The position numbers were made by a program, and so were the translations under genes. Below are positions 43,486 to 53,600 of a stretch of 64,000 bases of DNA, in pieces (position 1 is the first letter of the stretch; every line of letters begins with the position of its first letter). The DNA comes from Glutamicibacter sp. JL.03c (GTDB lineage Bacteria > Actinomycetota > Actinomycetes > Actinomycetales > Micrococcaceae): positions 2,728,001 through 2,792,000 of the forward strand of contig NZ_CP107575.1 of NCBI RefSeq assembly GCF_025854375.1, in the 5' to 3' direction. The notes beneath the pieces are model-generated. The model was not told the DNA's origin and ran no database searches. It saw only the letters and a program-made list of their open reading frames with translations.

Positions 43486-44472
43486 ATGAGCACTTCGGAG
43501 CTAAAACAGCGCCCCCATTCTGTCACCCTGAGATTCCTCGCGGCCCCGACCGACGTTGATGTCACCGGGAACGTTCCTGCAGGCACCGTTCTCGAGTGGG
43601 TTGACAAGGCCGCTTACGCGGCCGCCGTGGGCTGGTCGTCCAACTATTGCGTGACCGCCTACGTGGGCAATATCCATTTCGCGGATCCCATTCATTCCGG
43701 TGATCTGGTCGAGGTCAAGGCCTCTGTGGTGTACACCGGCAGCAGCTCCATGCACATCCAAACCGAGGTGACTTTCCAGGATCCTCGGGAGTTGCGCCCC
43801 GTGGCTTCCAGCAATTGCTTGGTCATTTTTGTGGCCGTGGATGATCAGGGCAAGCCGACCGCGGTTCCGAGTTTCACCCCTGGCACGGCTAGGGAAATCG
43901 AGCTTCGCGATAATGCGTTGGCCCGCATTGATATCCGTGAACAGATCGTGGCGTCCATGAAGGACCAGCAGTACACGGATGAGGGCACCGCTGAGCGCGT
44001 GACCCTGCGCTTCATGGCCTCGCCCACCGATGTGAACTGGGGCGGCAAGGTCCATGGTGGCATGGTGATGAAGTGGATTGACGAGGCCGCCGAGCTGTGT
44101 GCTGCGCGGTACTGCCAGCAGGAGACGGTCGCGGTCTTCTCTGGCGGCATTCGCTTCTACCGTCCATTGCTCATCGGGCATCTGGTAGAAGTGGAAGCAC
44201 GCCTGGTTTATACCGGCAACAAGGGCATGCACATCGCTGTCCATGTGCGTTCCGGTGACCCGAAAACCCGCGAAATGAACCTGACCACCTACTGCCTGAC
44301 CGTGATGGTGACCCGCGACAAGACCGGCACCGCAGTTCCGGTGAAGCCATGGGTTCCGGTCAGCACCGAGGATCAGCGCTTGTGGGATCATGCCCGTGAA
44401 TTGGTGGCCATCCGGGCGAATGCACCTGGCGGGTACACCCCGGTGCACCTTGTAGATTCGAGCGCCTCATGA
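43486..44472 (+). CDS. acyl-CoA thioesterase with two hotdog domains
   Basis: A 328-residue protein made by duplication: hotdog domain 1 at about 10-145, domain 2 at about 170-310. The active-site helix motif in domain 2 is GGKVHGGMVMKWIDEAAELCA; domain 1 has GNVPAGTVLEWVDKAAYAAA, so H-G is replaced by P-A while the Asp stays. Only domain 2, or a composite site, may be fully active. Such double-hotdog proteins (YciA/BFIT-like) cleave acyl-CoAs in the cytosol. GGAAGG before ATG. It overlaps trpF by four bases. Confidence 0.88.
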   Translation: MSTSELKQRPHSVTLRFLAAPTDVDVTGNVPAGTVLEWVDKAAYAAAVGWSSNYCVTAYVGNIHFADPIHSGDLVEVKASVVYTGSSSMHIQTEVTFQDPRELRPVASSNCLVIFVAVDDQGKPTAVPSFTPGTAREIELRDNALARIDIREQIVASMKDQQYTDEGTAERVTLRFMASPTDVNWGGKVHGGMVMKWIDEAAELCAARYCQQETVAVFSGGIRFYRPLLIGHLVEVEARLVYTGNKGMHIAVHVRSGDPKTREMNLTTYCLTVMVTRDKTGTAVPVKPWVPVSTEDQRLWDHARELVAIRANAPGGYTPVHLVDSSAS

Positions 44473-45080
44473 GTGATCGCGTGCCGTTTGTGAAAGTCTG
44501 CGGGCTTTCCACTGCGCAGGATGTCCGGGTCGCGATGCAGCATGGCGCGGACGCTATCGGCTTTGTGCTCACAACCAGTGCCCGAGAAGTAACCCCGCAG
44601 CAGGCTGCACAGCTCGCTGCCTTGGTGCCCGAAGGTGTTGCCACCGTCGCGGTATTCCATACCGAGGATCTGCCGACTGTGCTCGCACGCGCCACGACAG
44701 CGAAGGTGGGCTGGGTACAGCTGCACGGTCAGCGTACGGCTGATGATGTGAAGCTAGCTCATGATGCCGGCTTCAAAGTCATCCGAGCGGTGCGCCGCGA
44801 TGCAAACCCTGAAGACTTCGCCGATTGGGGCGAAGACTTGTTGCTCATCGATGCGTCGGTTCCCGGCAGCGGCCAGAGCTGGGATTATGCAGCGGTGCGA
44901 GATCTGGCCGCTGGGCGACAGTGGCTGGTTGCTGGCGGGCTGAACCCGCAGAATGTCGTGGAGGCACTGGAGCTCTCCGCTGCGACGGGAGCAGATGTCT
45001 CCTCAGGGGTGGAGTCTTCACGAGGCGTCAAGGATCCTGCGTTGATTGCCCAGTTTGTCGACACCGCCAAGGGCGCCTAG
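44469..45080 (+). CDS. trpF: phosphoribosylanthranilate isomerase TrpF
   Basis: A 203-residue TIM barrel with all TrpF landmarks: FVKVCGLSTAQDV (catalytic Cys), GWVQLHGQRT, LLLIDASVPGSGQSWDY (catalytic Asp), LVAGGLNPQNVVEA and VSSGVESSRGVKD. It isomerises N-(5-phosphoribosyl)anthranilate in tryptophan synthesis. The gene overlaps the thioesterase stop (ATGA), and no other trp gene is near. Many actinobacteria lack trpF and use the dual-function HisA homologue PriA, so a free-standing copy here is notable. Ends two bases before the convergent thioesterase stop. Confidence 0.93.
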   Translation: MSDRVPFVKVCGLSTAQDVRVAMQHGADAIGFVLTTSAREVTPQQAAQLAALVPEGVATVAVFHTEDLPTVLARATTAKVGWVQLHGQRTADDVKLAHDAGFKVIRAVRRDANPEDFADWGEDLLLIDASVPGSGQSWDYAAVRDLAAGRQWLVAGGLNPQNVVEALELSAATGADVSSGVESSRGVKDPALIAQFVDTAKGA

Positions 45081-45082
45081 TT

Positions 45083-45634
45083 TCAGCTGATCCAGTTGTG
45101 CGGGGCAGGCTTGCGCGAGCCTGGCAAGGCACCTTGTTCACGCCACTGGTGAAGCCACTCTGGAACTACCCGGTCTTCAGGAACGTCCAGCCCCACCGCG
45201 GCCAGGATCTCTTCGTTTGATACTGCGCCCTTCTTAGAGGTCATGCGGGTGGCGATATATGCGCGGGCATAGATTTCGCCGTTGACCACTATGCGCTGTT
45301 CAAAGTAGATGCATTTGTCATCCAGTCCCAGCAGTCGGGTCTCTTGAGTGAACTTGGTGCCCAGACGCACCGATTTGCGGAAGGTGATGGTTTCGGTCTG
45401 CACCACCGGGGTCCATTTGTTCTTGCGCATGACGTCCCAGACCCCGGAACGGAACATCAGATCAAACCGGCCGAGGTCGAAGATCGAGAAGTACATTCCG
45501 TTGTTGATATGACCAGCGAAGTCGATGTCGGTCAGGGTGGCCCGCATCGTTACCGAGCTGGTGTCGAACATGGAAAGTCTGGTGGCTTTTTTGCTGTTCA
45601 AAAAGACCATGAGTATTCGGAAGATCATGTGCAT
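45083..45634 (-). CDS. hotdog thioesterase, THEM6/4HBT-like
   Basis: A 183-residue single hotdog protein. The 4HBT-type motif TDIDFAGHINNGMYFSIFDLGRFDL contains the Asp and HxNN residues usual in this group. The VQTETITFRKSVRLGTKFTQETRLLGLDDK strand pair fits the THEM6/acyl-ACP thioesterase-like subgroup. The first 20 residues (MHMIFRILMVFLNSKKATRL) are hydrophobic then basic and may tether it to the membrane; alternatively a later ATG (MFDTSS...) is the start. Likely hydrolyses acyl-CoA/acyl-carrier esters. Confidence 0.85.
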   Translation of the reverse strand: MHMIFRILMVFLNSKKATRLSMFDTSSVTMRATLTDIDFAGHINNGMYFSIFDLGRFDLMFRSGVWDVMRKNKWTPVVQTETITFRKSVRLGTKFTQETRLLGLDDKCIYFEQRIVVNGEIYARAYIATRMTSKKGAVSNEEILAAVGLDVPEDRVVPEWLHQWREQGALPGSRKPAPHNWIS

Positions 45635-45781
45635 ACCATCACATTACCGCCCGGTAACTTTTCTGCCTAGTCCGCGCTCCGTCCGCTCAACCTTTGACGT
45701 AGTTCTCGCGGATCATGCCCGCACTGTGACAAAGCGGTATGGTCAAAGTGCCAGCCTCCCTAAACTTCGTCGAGGAACTTG

Positions 45782-47152
45782 ATGCGCAGACTTCCCGAGA
45801 CATTGCAGCGGCGCCTGCCTTCGTTACCGCCAGCAGACTGGGAACGCCCTACCCCGGCAGGGAAGGGCCTGCGCAGGGACATGATTCTCGCGCTGGCATT
45901 TCTCCTTCTAGCCTTACTGATGCAAGAGCTCGTGCTGTCACTCACCGAAAAGGAAGATGCGGTTCAGCGCCCGATTGCCTTCCTCATCCTGTCGGCATTG
46001 GTTCTTCCCCTCATGTTCCGCCGACGCTGGCCCGTTCCGATGATGCTGGTCGGTTCCGTCGCCTTCATTGCCAGCAGCGGTTCAGAGACATACACTATCG
46101 GCGCGCAGCTCTGCGCCCAGCTCGCCTACTTCTTGGGGATTTACACCGCAGTGACGTGGGCGAAGAACCGGCGGGCCCTATGGATCTCGATGACCGTTGT
46201 GCTTTTGGCCATGGCTGTGTGGATTGTCGTTTCGCTCTTCACCTCGGATCTCTTCGCGGCAACCGGAATGAGGATGGTCGATGACCCTGCAGGACTCTTA
46301 CCCGCGGACATCGCCTATTCCCTCTACAGCTTCCTCATGAATCTGATGTACTTCGGTGGCGCAATTTTTCTCGGCTTGATCAGCTGGTCCAATGCCTACT
46401 CCAACGAAATCGTCAAGGAACAGGCCCAGCGCATCGCAGACCAGGCACAGCAATTAGCTGATCGAGCAGTCAACGAGGAACGGCTGCGCATCGCCCGCGA
46501 ATTGCACGATGTCATCGCCCATCACATCGCTTCGGTGGGCGTACAGGCCTCGGCCGCGCGCCTCGTACATGACCGGGATCCCGGAAAATCCCTGGAGCTC
46601 ATGCGCGGCATCGAAGCCTCCGCGCGCAGCGCGGTGCAGGAAACCCGCTCATTGCTCGGGGTGCTGCGTGAAAACGACATAAATGAGGACGCTGCAGAAT
46701 CCGCAGGCGGAATCCGGACCCCTGAACCCTCCCTGGCTCGTATAGAAGAACTGGTGACTGCCAACAAGCTTCACGGATTGACGGTAGTTCTTTCACGCGA
46801 TGAACATGAAGCCGGTTTCGTTGATCACCTGCCCGCTGGCCTCTCGCTTGCTCTCTATCGCATCAGCGGCGAGGCGCTGGCTAACGTGCGCCGGCATTCC
46901 ACGGCGCATACGGCCACATTGTCTGTGCGTACAGGATCGGATGAGGAAGGCGCGTGGGTTGAAGTCGAAGTGACGGACGATGGGCGCCCGCGGCCAGAGT
47001 CGTCTGGCAGCGGGTTCGGATTGCGAGGCATCAGGGAACGAGCGAAATTGCACCACGGCCTGGTAGAAATCGGACCGCGTATTCCGCGTGGCTGGCGCAC
47101 CAGGGCCAGGCTTCGAGTTGTCACACAAACAGATTCAAGGACAATGCCATGA
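45782..47152 (+). CDS. sensor histidine kinase, NarL-type partner
   Basis: A 456-residue kinase. About six membrane helices in residues 38-205, then a short coiled coil (AQRIADQAQQLADRAVNEERLR). The HisKA_3 box is RIARELHDVIAHHIASVGVQ with phospho-accepting His about 242, and the ATPase domain has N-box GEALANVRRHS and the glycine box GFGLRGIRERA. It is the DesK/LiaS-like group of actinobacterial membrane sensors without a large extracellular domain. ATG at 45782 has GAGGAAC upstream. It overlaps the response regulator by four bases. Confidence 0.93.
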   Translation: MRRLPETLQRRLPSLPPADWERPTPAGKGLRRDMILALAFLLLALLMQELVLSLTEKEDAVQRPIAFLILSALVLPLMFRRRWPVPMMLVGSVAFIASSGSETYTIGAQLCAQLAYFLGIYTAVTWAKNRRALWISMTVVLLAMAVWIVVSLFTSDLFAATGMRMVDDPAGLLPADIAYSLYSFLMNLMYFGGAIFLGLISWSNAYSNEIVKEQAQRIADQAQQLADRAVNEERLRIARELHDVIAHHIASVGVQASAARLVHDRDPGKSLELMRGIEASARSAVQETRSLLGVLRENDINEDAAESAGGIRTPEPSLARIEELVTANKLHGLTVVLSRDEHEAGFVDHLPAGLSLALYRISGEALANVRRHSTAHTATLSVRTGSDEEGAWVEVEVTDDGRPRPESSGSGFGLRGIRERAKLHHGLVEIGPRIPRGWRTRARLRVVTQTDSRTMP

Positions 47153-47814
47153 GCAAGATTTCACTAGTGATTTGCGATGATCAGCCGTTGATCGTCTCGT
47201 CCCTCAAACTCATATTGGAAACAGACGATCGCATCGAAGTGGTGGGCACTGCCGAAAATGGCGCAGCAGGTGTTGAAATGATCCAGTCGCTGAATCCGAC
47301 ACTGGCGCTGATGGACATTCAAATGCCGCAGATGGACGGCATCGAGGCTACGGCCAAGATCATCGGCCATACCGACACCAAGGTCATCGTTCTGACGACT
47401 TTCAATCGCGACGATTATCTCTTCGATGCCATGGATGCCGGAGCCAGCGGATTCCTGCTGAAAAATAGTGAACCCGAGACGCTCATCCATGCAGTGCATC
47501 AGGTGGCCGCCGGCAACGGGCTGCTCTCCCCCGAGGTTACTTTGAAGCTCATCAGAGGACGAACCCCCAAGGCCGCCTACGTGGCCGAACAATCTTCAAG
47601 TCCTGAATCCAGGCGGTTGAGGGAGCTTACCGAACGCGAGCTTCAGGTTCTCGGAGAACTGGCCAAGGGTAAAAACAATCAGGAAATTGCTACCTCGTTG
47701 TCGTTGTCCGAAGCCACAGTCAAGACGCATCTGTCGAATCTCCTGGCCAAGCTCCACCTGCGCGATCGTGTCCAAGGAGTTCTTTTTGCGTACCGAGCCG
47801 GACTCATCCGATAG
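47149..47814 (+). CDS. LuxR/NarL-family response regulator
   Basis: A 221-residue regulator with an intact receiver: acidic pair CDDQ, phospho-acceptor D56 in ALMDIQMPQMDG, Thr in VIVLTTF and Lys in GFLLKN. The LuxR domain is at about 155-215 (LTERELQVLGELAKGKNNQEIATSLSLSEATVKTHL). It is the partner of the kinase just upstream (ATGA overlap) and probably activates the ABC exporter genes 80 bases further on. Confidence 0.94.
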   Translation: MSKISLVICDDQPLIVSSLKLILETDDRIEVVGTAENGAAGVEMIQSLNPTLALMDIQMPQMDGIEATAKIIGHTDTKVIVLTTFNRDDYLFDAMDAGASGFLLKNSEPETLIHAVHQVAAGNGLLSPEVTLKLIRGRTPKAAYVAEQSSSPESRRLRELTERELQVLGELAKGKNNQEIATSLSLSEATVKTHLSNLLAKLHLRDRVQGVLFAYRAGLIR

Positions 47815-47893
47815 TTTGAACCTTCAGATTGATCATTTGGCCTGGCACATTTTCTAAGCTGATGAGTACAAGGATTATTCGGCAGAGGAAATC

Positions 47894-48775
47894 ATGCTTG
47901 AGTTGCACAACGTGTCACGATCGTTCTCGGACCTCCAGGTACTAGAAGATGTCAGCTTCACCGTACCCGGCGGTGCCCTAACCGGATTCGTTGGCGCCAA
48001 CGGAGCCGGCAAAACCACCACCATGCGCATCATCATGGGTTTGCTTGCGGCCAACACAGGCACAGTCACCCTCAACGGCGTTGAACTGTCCACGGATACA
48101 CGACCGAATTTCGGTTACATGCCCGAAGAGCGAGGACTCTACCCCAAACAGCCTGTCATTGATCAACTCGTTTATCTGGGCCAGCTGCACGGATTAGGAA
48201 GAACCCCTGCCCGCTCGCGCGCGATGGAGCTCTTGTCGCGGTTCGGCCTGGAGCACCGGGCCAAGGCCAAGCTGGAGTCGCTGTCATTGGGCAATCAACA
48301 AAGGGTTCAGGTGGCGGCATCGCTCTTGCATGAACCTGATGTGCTGATTCTGGATGAGCCCTTCAGCGGGCTCGATCCCATTGCCGTGGATGCCATGAGC
48401 TCAATCCTGAGCGACTACGCTTCGCGTGGCGTTCCCGTTCTCTTCTCATCACATCAGCTGGATCTGCTAGACGTATTAGTGGACCACTTGGTGATCATTC
48501 AGAACGGGAAGATTTTGGCTGACTCCTCAGCCGATGACCTACGCTCGTCGCAGGCCTCGCGCCACCGCATTTCTTTGGGTTCCGATGCAGGCTGGCTACG
48601 CGGCGAACCGGGTGTCAGCGTGCTCGACATTTCCGGCCCCGATGCCTTGGTCAATTTTGATTCCGAAACCACAGCACAACGAATACTCGCACGAGCCATG
48701 GAACGCGGTACCGTAACCGAGTTCTCCATCTATCGTCCTTCATTGGCTGACGTCTACAGGGAGATCATCCGATGA
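47894..48775 (+). CDS. ABC transporter ATP-binding protein, NatA-like
   Basis: A 293-residue ATPase: Walker A GANGAGKTT, a long DFGYMPEERGLYPKQPV region (here NFGYMPEERGLYP, the NatA/DrrA mark), signature LSLGNQQRVQVAASLL and Walker B VLILDEPFSGLDP. The C-terminal 70 residues are an accessory domain seen in this group. Paired with the permease by a four-base overlap. Family members export Na+, antibiotics or lipids. Position behind a two-component system suggests stress-induced efflux. Confidence 0.92.
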   Translation: MLELHNVSRSFSDLQVLEDVSFTVPGGALTGFVGANGAGKTTTMRIIMGLLAANTGTVTLNGVELSTDTRPNFGYMPEERGLYPKQPVIDQLVYLGQLHGLGRTPARSRAMELLSRFGLEHRAKAKLESLSLGNQQRVQVAASLLHEPDVLILDEPFSGLDPIAVDAMSSILSDYASRGVPVLFSSHQLDLLDVLVDHLVIIQNGKILADSSADDLRSSQASRHRISLGSDAGWLRGEPGVSVLDISGPDALVNFDSETTAQRILARAMERGTVTEFSIYRPSLADVYREIIR

Positions 48776-49944
48776 ATACCGCTACCCCGGCATGGCTGAT
48801 CGTCGCCCTGCGAGAAGTCGAAACAAAACTACGCGACAAAGCTTTCATCATCACCACCATTGGCACATTGGTGGTCATCATCGGATCGATTGTCGTCTCC
48901 AGCATTCTCGGCAGCCGTAGTGCAGAATTCTCGGTAACAGCTACCGATGAGTCCAGCTATCAAGTGCTTACCCAACTCCAGAAGGACAAACCCGAAGATG
49001 TTTCGCTGCGTATTGCCCAATCAACCCAGCAAGAAGCACGGCAACAACTTGGCGACGGTGATCTCGACGCGATGCTCTCCAGCAGCAATGAGGGACAAGC
49101 CTATTCGCTGACCGGCTTTGACGAAGTTGATGATCAGCTTCGCCAACTGGTTGCCGATAGTGTCGACACGATACTTACTGATCAGGTACTTTCATCCGCG
49201 GGGCTGGATACCGCGAGCCTGCCTTCTGCAGATGCGTTGAAAGTTTCCCAGCTTCAAGGTGATGCCGACCGGAATTCAATGGTCAGGGCCATGGGATTCC
49301 TTTTTTCCTTCCTTTTCTACATGGCCGCGTTGCTCTTCGGCATGCCTATCGCTAATTCCGTGATTGAAGAGAAACAGAACCGTGTGGTGGAGATCCTCGC
49401 CAGCACCATCCGGCTACGCCAATTGCTGACCGGAAAAATCGTTGGAAATGTCATTCTGGCGATGATCCAGCTCTTGGTCTTCCTCAGCGTTGGTCTGTTG
49501 GCAGCGTATCTGTCGCCCTTGGAGATCCCGTTCCTCGGTGTTGTTTCGCGGGTTGCTGGATGGTTTGCGGTCTTTTTCTTTGGCGGGTTCCTGGTCTTGG
49601 CCGGCATCTGGGCCGCCCTTGGATCGCTGGCAACGAGAACCGAGGACCTGCAGCAATCCAGTGGCCCGGTGGTCACTGTGCTCATTGCGGTCCTTTTCAT
49701 CGGCCTGTACGCCAAGGACGGCTTCTTGGTTGCGGCCTCCTATGTTCCTATCGCTTCATCCGTTGCCATGCCCATCAGGTTGTTATCCGGCGAGGTTGCC
49801 CTGTGGGAGCCAATCCTTTCATTAGCCATCCTGTTGGCCGCCTGCTGGGCAGTATTGCTCTTTGCAGAGAAAATCTATCGCCGGGCGGTGATGCACACCG
49901 GTGGTTCCCTGACCCTGCGCAAAGCGATGAAGCTGGAAGTCTAG
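48772..49944 (+). CDS. ABC-2 type permease, NatB-like
   Basis: A 390-residue permease: one N-terminal helix (residues 25-46), a 130-residue extracellular domain, then five or six helices from about 170. SVIEEKQNRVVEILASTIRLRQLLTGKIVGN is the cytoplasmic coupling motif of NatB/YhaP permeases. It forms the exporter with the ATPase just upstream. The C-terminal tail is a short basic LTLRKAMKLEV. Confidence 0.92.
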   Translation: MNTATPAWLIVALREVETKLRDKAFIITTIGTLVVIIGSIVVSSILGSRSAEFSVTATDESSYQVLTQLQKDKPEDVSLRIAQSTQQEARQQLGDGDLDAMLSSSNEGQAYSLTGFDEVDDQLRQLVADSVDTILTDQVLSSAGLDTASLPSADALKVSQLQGDADRNSMVRAMGFLFSFLFYMAALLFGMPIANSVIEEKQNRVVEILASTIRLRQLLTGKIVGNVILAMIQLLVFLSVGLLAAYLSPLEIPFLGVVSRVAGWFAVFFFGGFLVLAGIWAALGSLATRTEDLQQSSGPVVTVLIAVLFIGLYAKDGFLVAASYVPIASSVAMPIRLLSGEVALWEPILSLAILLAACWAVLLFAEKIYRRAVMHTGGSLTLRKAMKLEV

Positions 49945-50001
49945 ACTCGTCGCGATCGTCGAAACAGCGCTTGCACAGCCGCCCTTACTAGACTTGACCC
50001 A

Positions 50002-50601
50002 GTGAGCGAAGAAAAACCACTGTTGCAATTGCCTGCCCGACTAATCGGCGTATGGCTCCTATTAATCGTCTGCATCGCTGGCTCGACCGTGTTGGCCACC
50101 GCCCACTACATCACCGGTGGAAGCCTGCTGATCATCATGGCATTGTGGGCCATCCGCGTCCTGGCCATTGCCAGCTTCTGGTTCCTGCCAGGACGCACCG
50201 ACACCAAGATCTTTGCCATGGCCCTGGTCCTGCTCTCGCAGATCCTGGACGTAGTGCTGAAACTGCCGGTGATCGACTCCGTCGAATACGGCGACTGGTT
50301 CATGGTGTCGGCCCTGGACCTCACCGGGCAGTATGCCGGATACTTCACGGTATGGGGCCTGCTGCTGCCGCTGCTCGCCTTGGTGGGCTGGTTCGTTTTG
50401 CGCTCGCGTTCACTGGCCGGCTGGATCACCGGCATCGTCTCGGCCATCGGCATGGGATTCGTCGCCCAGGCGTCCATCACCTCCGAGCAGGGATCGCTCC
50501 CGGCTTTCGTCATAGCAACTATGGGACGCTATCTCGTTCCTGCCCTGCTGTCTGCCGCGGCCGATTTCCTCGTACGCAAATACCAGACCGCCAAGAAGTA
50601 G
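50002..50601 (+). CDS. hypothetical integral membrane protein
   Basis: A 199-residue protein starting at GTG, six hydrophobic helices and little else; no motif recognised. Charged tail RKYQTAKK at the cytoplasmic end. It is 57 bases behind the NatB-like permease on the same strand and ends at a strong terminator, so it may be the last gene of the two-component/exporter unit. Confidence 0.7.
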   Translation: MSEEKPLLQLPARLIGVWLLLIVCIAGSTVLATAHYITGGSLLIIMALWAIRVLAIASFWFLPGRTDTKIFAMALVLLSQILDVVLKLPVIDSVEYGDWFMVSALDLTGQYAGYFTVWGLLLPLLALVGWFVLRSRSLAGWITGIVSAIGMGFVAQASITSEQGSLPAFVIATMGRYLVPALLSAAADFLVRKYQTAKK

Positions 50602-50611
50602 CGGGCAAAAA

Positions 50612-50649
50612 TGCAGCCAGCATTCCTTGGAGAAGGAATGCTGGCTGCA
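50612..50649. terminator. bidirectional terminator
   Basis: Perfect 17-bp stem TGCAGCCAGCATTCCTT (50612-50628) with 50633-50649, 4-base loop. It separates the membrane protein gene from convergent putA. Confidence 0.87.
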
Positions 50650-50666
50650 CCTGTCTAACCCGGCGA

Positions 50667-53600
50667 CTAGACCAGGCCGTCGCTCAGGTGGTTCGGGGTG
50701 CCAAATCGGTGAGCGGTGATCGACACTGCCTGCTCGTGCAGGAATGGGAGCATCTCAACGCGACCCGACGCGGTCACCGGCGAAGCATAGATGGCGACAT
50801 CCGGCTTGCCGTCGGTGGCTTCGGCAATGTCCTTCACGGATCCGCCGATCAAACGGATGCGGGCAGCCGAATCCGGACCGGTCTTTGCAGCCAGCTTGGC
50901 AGCATGGGCCGCGAACTGCTCCGCGTTCTCACGCACCACGGTGACCGAGTGCTCGGCCAGCAGGTTGCGCAGTTCGCGTGGAAGATCAGCGTCCAAGGAC
51001 AGGTGCACCCGCGAACCGGCGGTCACACCGGCGGCCACCACGCGCAAGGCCTCGGCCAGGCCCTGGCCGCTGGTAGCCTGCTCGAAGCGGACGGCGACAT
51101 CCACCGAGCAGTAGCGGAAGACGTTGCGTTCGGCGATCAATCCCGAGCGATCCTTGGCCTGGTTGAACTCGGTGTTCCACCAGTACTTGTCACTGCCCAG
51201 GGCCGAAGTCAGCCACTGCGCCTGCGACTGATCCAGCTCGGCGGCTGCGAGAAGCTGCTCGTCAAAGCGCGAGAGCGACGCGGTGTCCTTGACCGGGGCA
51301 TCAACCCAGCTGCCCATGCCGATCAGGTAGTTCGGGCCACCGGCCTTGGTGCCAGCGCCAATGGCCGACTTCTTCCAACCGCCAAATGGCTGTCGCTGCA
51401 CGATCGCACCGGTAATGCCACGGTTCACGTAGATGTTGCCGGCCTGGATGTTATCCAGCCAGTAGGCCATCTCGCCACGATCCAGCGAATGCAGGCCCGA
51501 GGTCAGCCCGTAATCCACCTCGTTGACGATCTGTACCGCTTCTTCCAGGTTCTGCGCGGTCATGACGCCCAGGATCGGGCCGAAGTATTCGGTCAAGTGG
51601 TACTCGCTGCCGCGCTGCACGCCATAGCGCACGCCTGGCGAGTAGAGCTTGCCCGAATCATCAAGCTGCTTCGGCTCGATGGCCCAGCGCTCGCCGTCGC
51701 CCAGGGTGGTCAAACCTCGCTTGAGCTTCTCGCCCGGCTCGCCGATCATTGGGCCCATCTGCGATTCAGGGTTCCAGGGATAGCCGACCTTCAACGACTT
51801 CACCGCGTCGATCAGCTGGTTGTTGAAGCGGCGCGAATCGGCCACGGAGCCGACCAGGACCACCAGCGAAGCCGCCGAGCACTTCTGCCCGGCATGCCCG
51901 AAGGCCGATTGCACGACGTCGCGCGCGGCCAGATCCAAGTCGGCGTGCGGGGTGACGATGATGGCGTTCTTGCCCGAAGTCTCTGCCAGCAGCGGCAGGT
52001 CCTTGCGGAAGGAGCGGAAGAGCTGCGCGGTTTCGTAGCCGCCGGTGAGGATCAAGCGGTCAACCCGCTCATCGGAAACCAGCTGCTGGCCCAGCGAGCG
52101 ATCGCCGACGAAGACCAGCTGCAGCACGTCCTTGGGAACACCAGCATCCCAGAGGCACTGCACCATCATCGAACCCACGCGGGCAGCCTGGGTTGCCGGC
52201 TTGATGATCACAGCTGAACCCGCGGCCAGGGCCGAAAGGGTGGAACCGGCGGGGATGGCCATCGGGAAGTTCCATGGCGGGGTCACCACGGTCAGCTTCG
52301 ACGGTACGTACTTTGCGCCATCCACCTCGTCCAGTTCGCGGCCCAGCAGTGAGTAGTAGTGGGCGAAGTCGATGGCTTCGGAGATCTCCACGTCGCCCTG
52401 GTCGATGGTCTTGCCGCATTCCGAGCCAAGGACTTCGAGCAGCATGGCACGGCGCTCTTCGAAGAGCAGGCCTGCGCGGTGCAGGATCTCGGCGCGCTTG
52501 GCCGAGCCCAGTGCCTGCCAGCCGCTCGAAGCATCCACGCCCATGGCGATGGCTTCATCCAGTTCGCCCGCTGCGTTGATGGTATTGGCTTTCACCAGGT
52601 CCTTGCCCAGAGGCGAGGCTTCCATCTTGCCCAGGATCTCACGGCCCCAGGTGCGGTTCTGCGCCAGGTCCGGGTCGGTGTCCGGGGTGTTGAAGAATTC
52701 GGTGGAGCCTTCAGCGAAGCCTTCGATGGCCTGTGCCAGTGCCGGGTCCTGGACCTGGCGGTTCTGCACACGGTGCGGTGCCGGAACCTCGTTGCCCAGT
52801 GCTGCCAGGGAGGCGAGGAAGCGGTTCTTCTCGCGTTCGAAGAGCTGCTCGTTCTTGGAGAGCTCGAAGACCGCGGACATGAAGTTTTCCTGGCTGGCGC
52901 CTTCTTCGAGGCGGCGGATCAGGTAGGCGATGGCCACGTCGAATTCCTGCGGGTGCACTACCGGGGTGTAGAGCAGCAGGGAGCCGACTTCGCGGCGCAC
53001 CGCCTCGGCCTGGCCGGTGGCCATGCCCAGAAGCATTTCGAATTCGATGCCGTCGGTGACGTTGCGCGCCTTGGCCAGCAGCCAGGCCAGCGCCACGTCG
53101 AAGAGGTTGTGCCCGGCGACGCCGATGCGCACGTTCTTCACATGGTCCGGGCGCAGCGCGTATTCCAGGACGGACTTGTAGCTGGTGTCCGAATCCTGCT
53201 TGCTGTGCCAGGTAGCCAGTGGCCAGCCGTGGATATCGGCTTCCATGGTTTCCATTGGCAGGTTGGCGCCCTTGACGACGCGCACCTTGATTGGCGCGCC
53301 TCCCTTCGCTACGCGGGCCGCGGAGAACTGCTGCAATTCGATCATGGCGGACAGGGCGTCAGGCAGGTAGGCCTGCAGCACGATGCCGGCGGGCAGATCC
53401 TTGAATTCTGGCTTGGAGAGGATCTGGGTGAAGACCGCGATGGTCAGCTCCAGGTCCTTGTACTCTTCCATGTCCAGGTTGATGAACTTCTTCTTGGGGC
53501 TGCGTGCAGCCAGCTCGTAGAGCGGGCTGAGCTTCTCGACGATGTGCTCCACCGCTTCGTCGAAGGCCCAGTGGTTGTGCGGGGCCACGGTCGAGGAAAC

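Noticed and set aside
49950-52217. Very long plus-strand frame (about 720 codons) over the membrane-protein gene and antisense to putA
   Set aside because: Antisense shadow of high-GC putA coding sequence; composition (R, H, G, A rich) and lack of any domain show it is not a gene.
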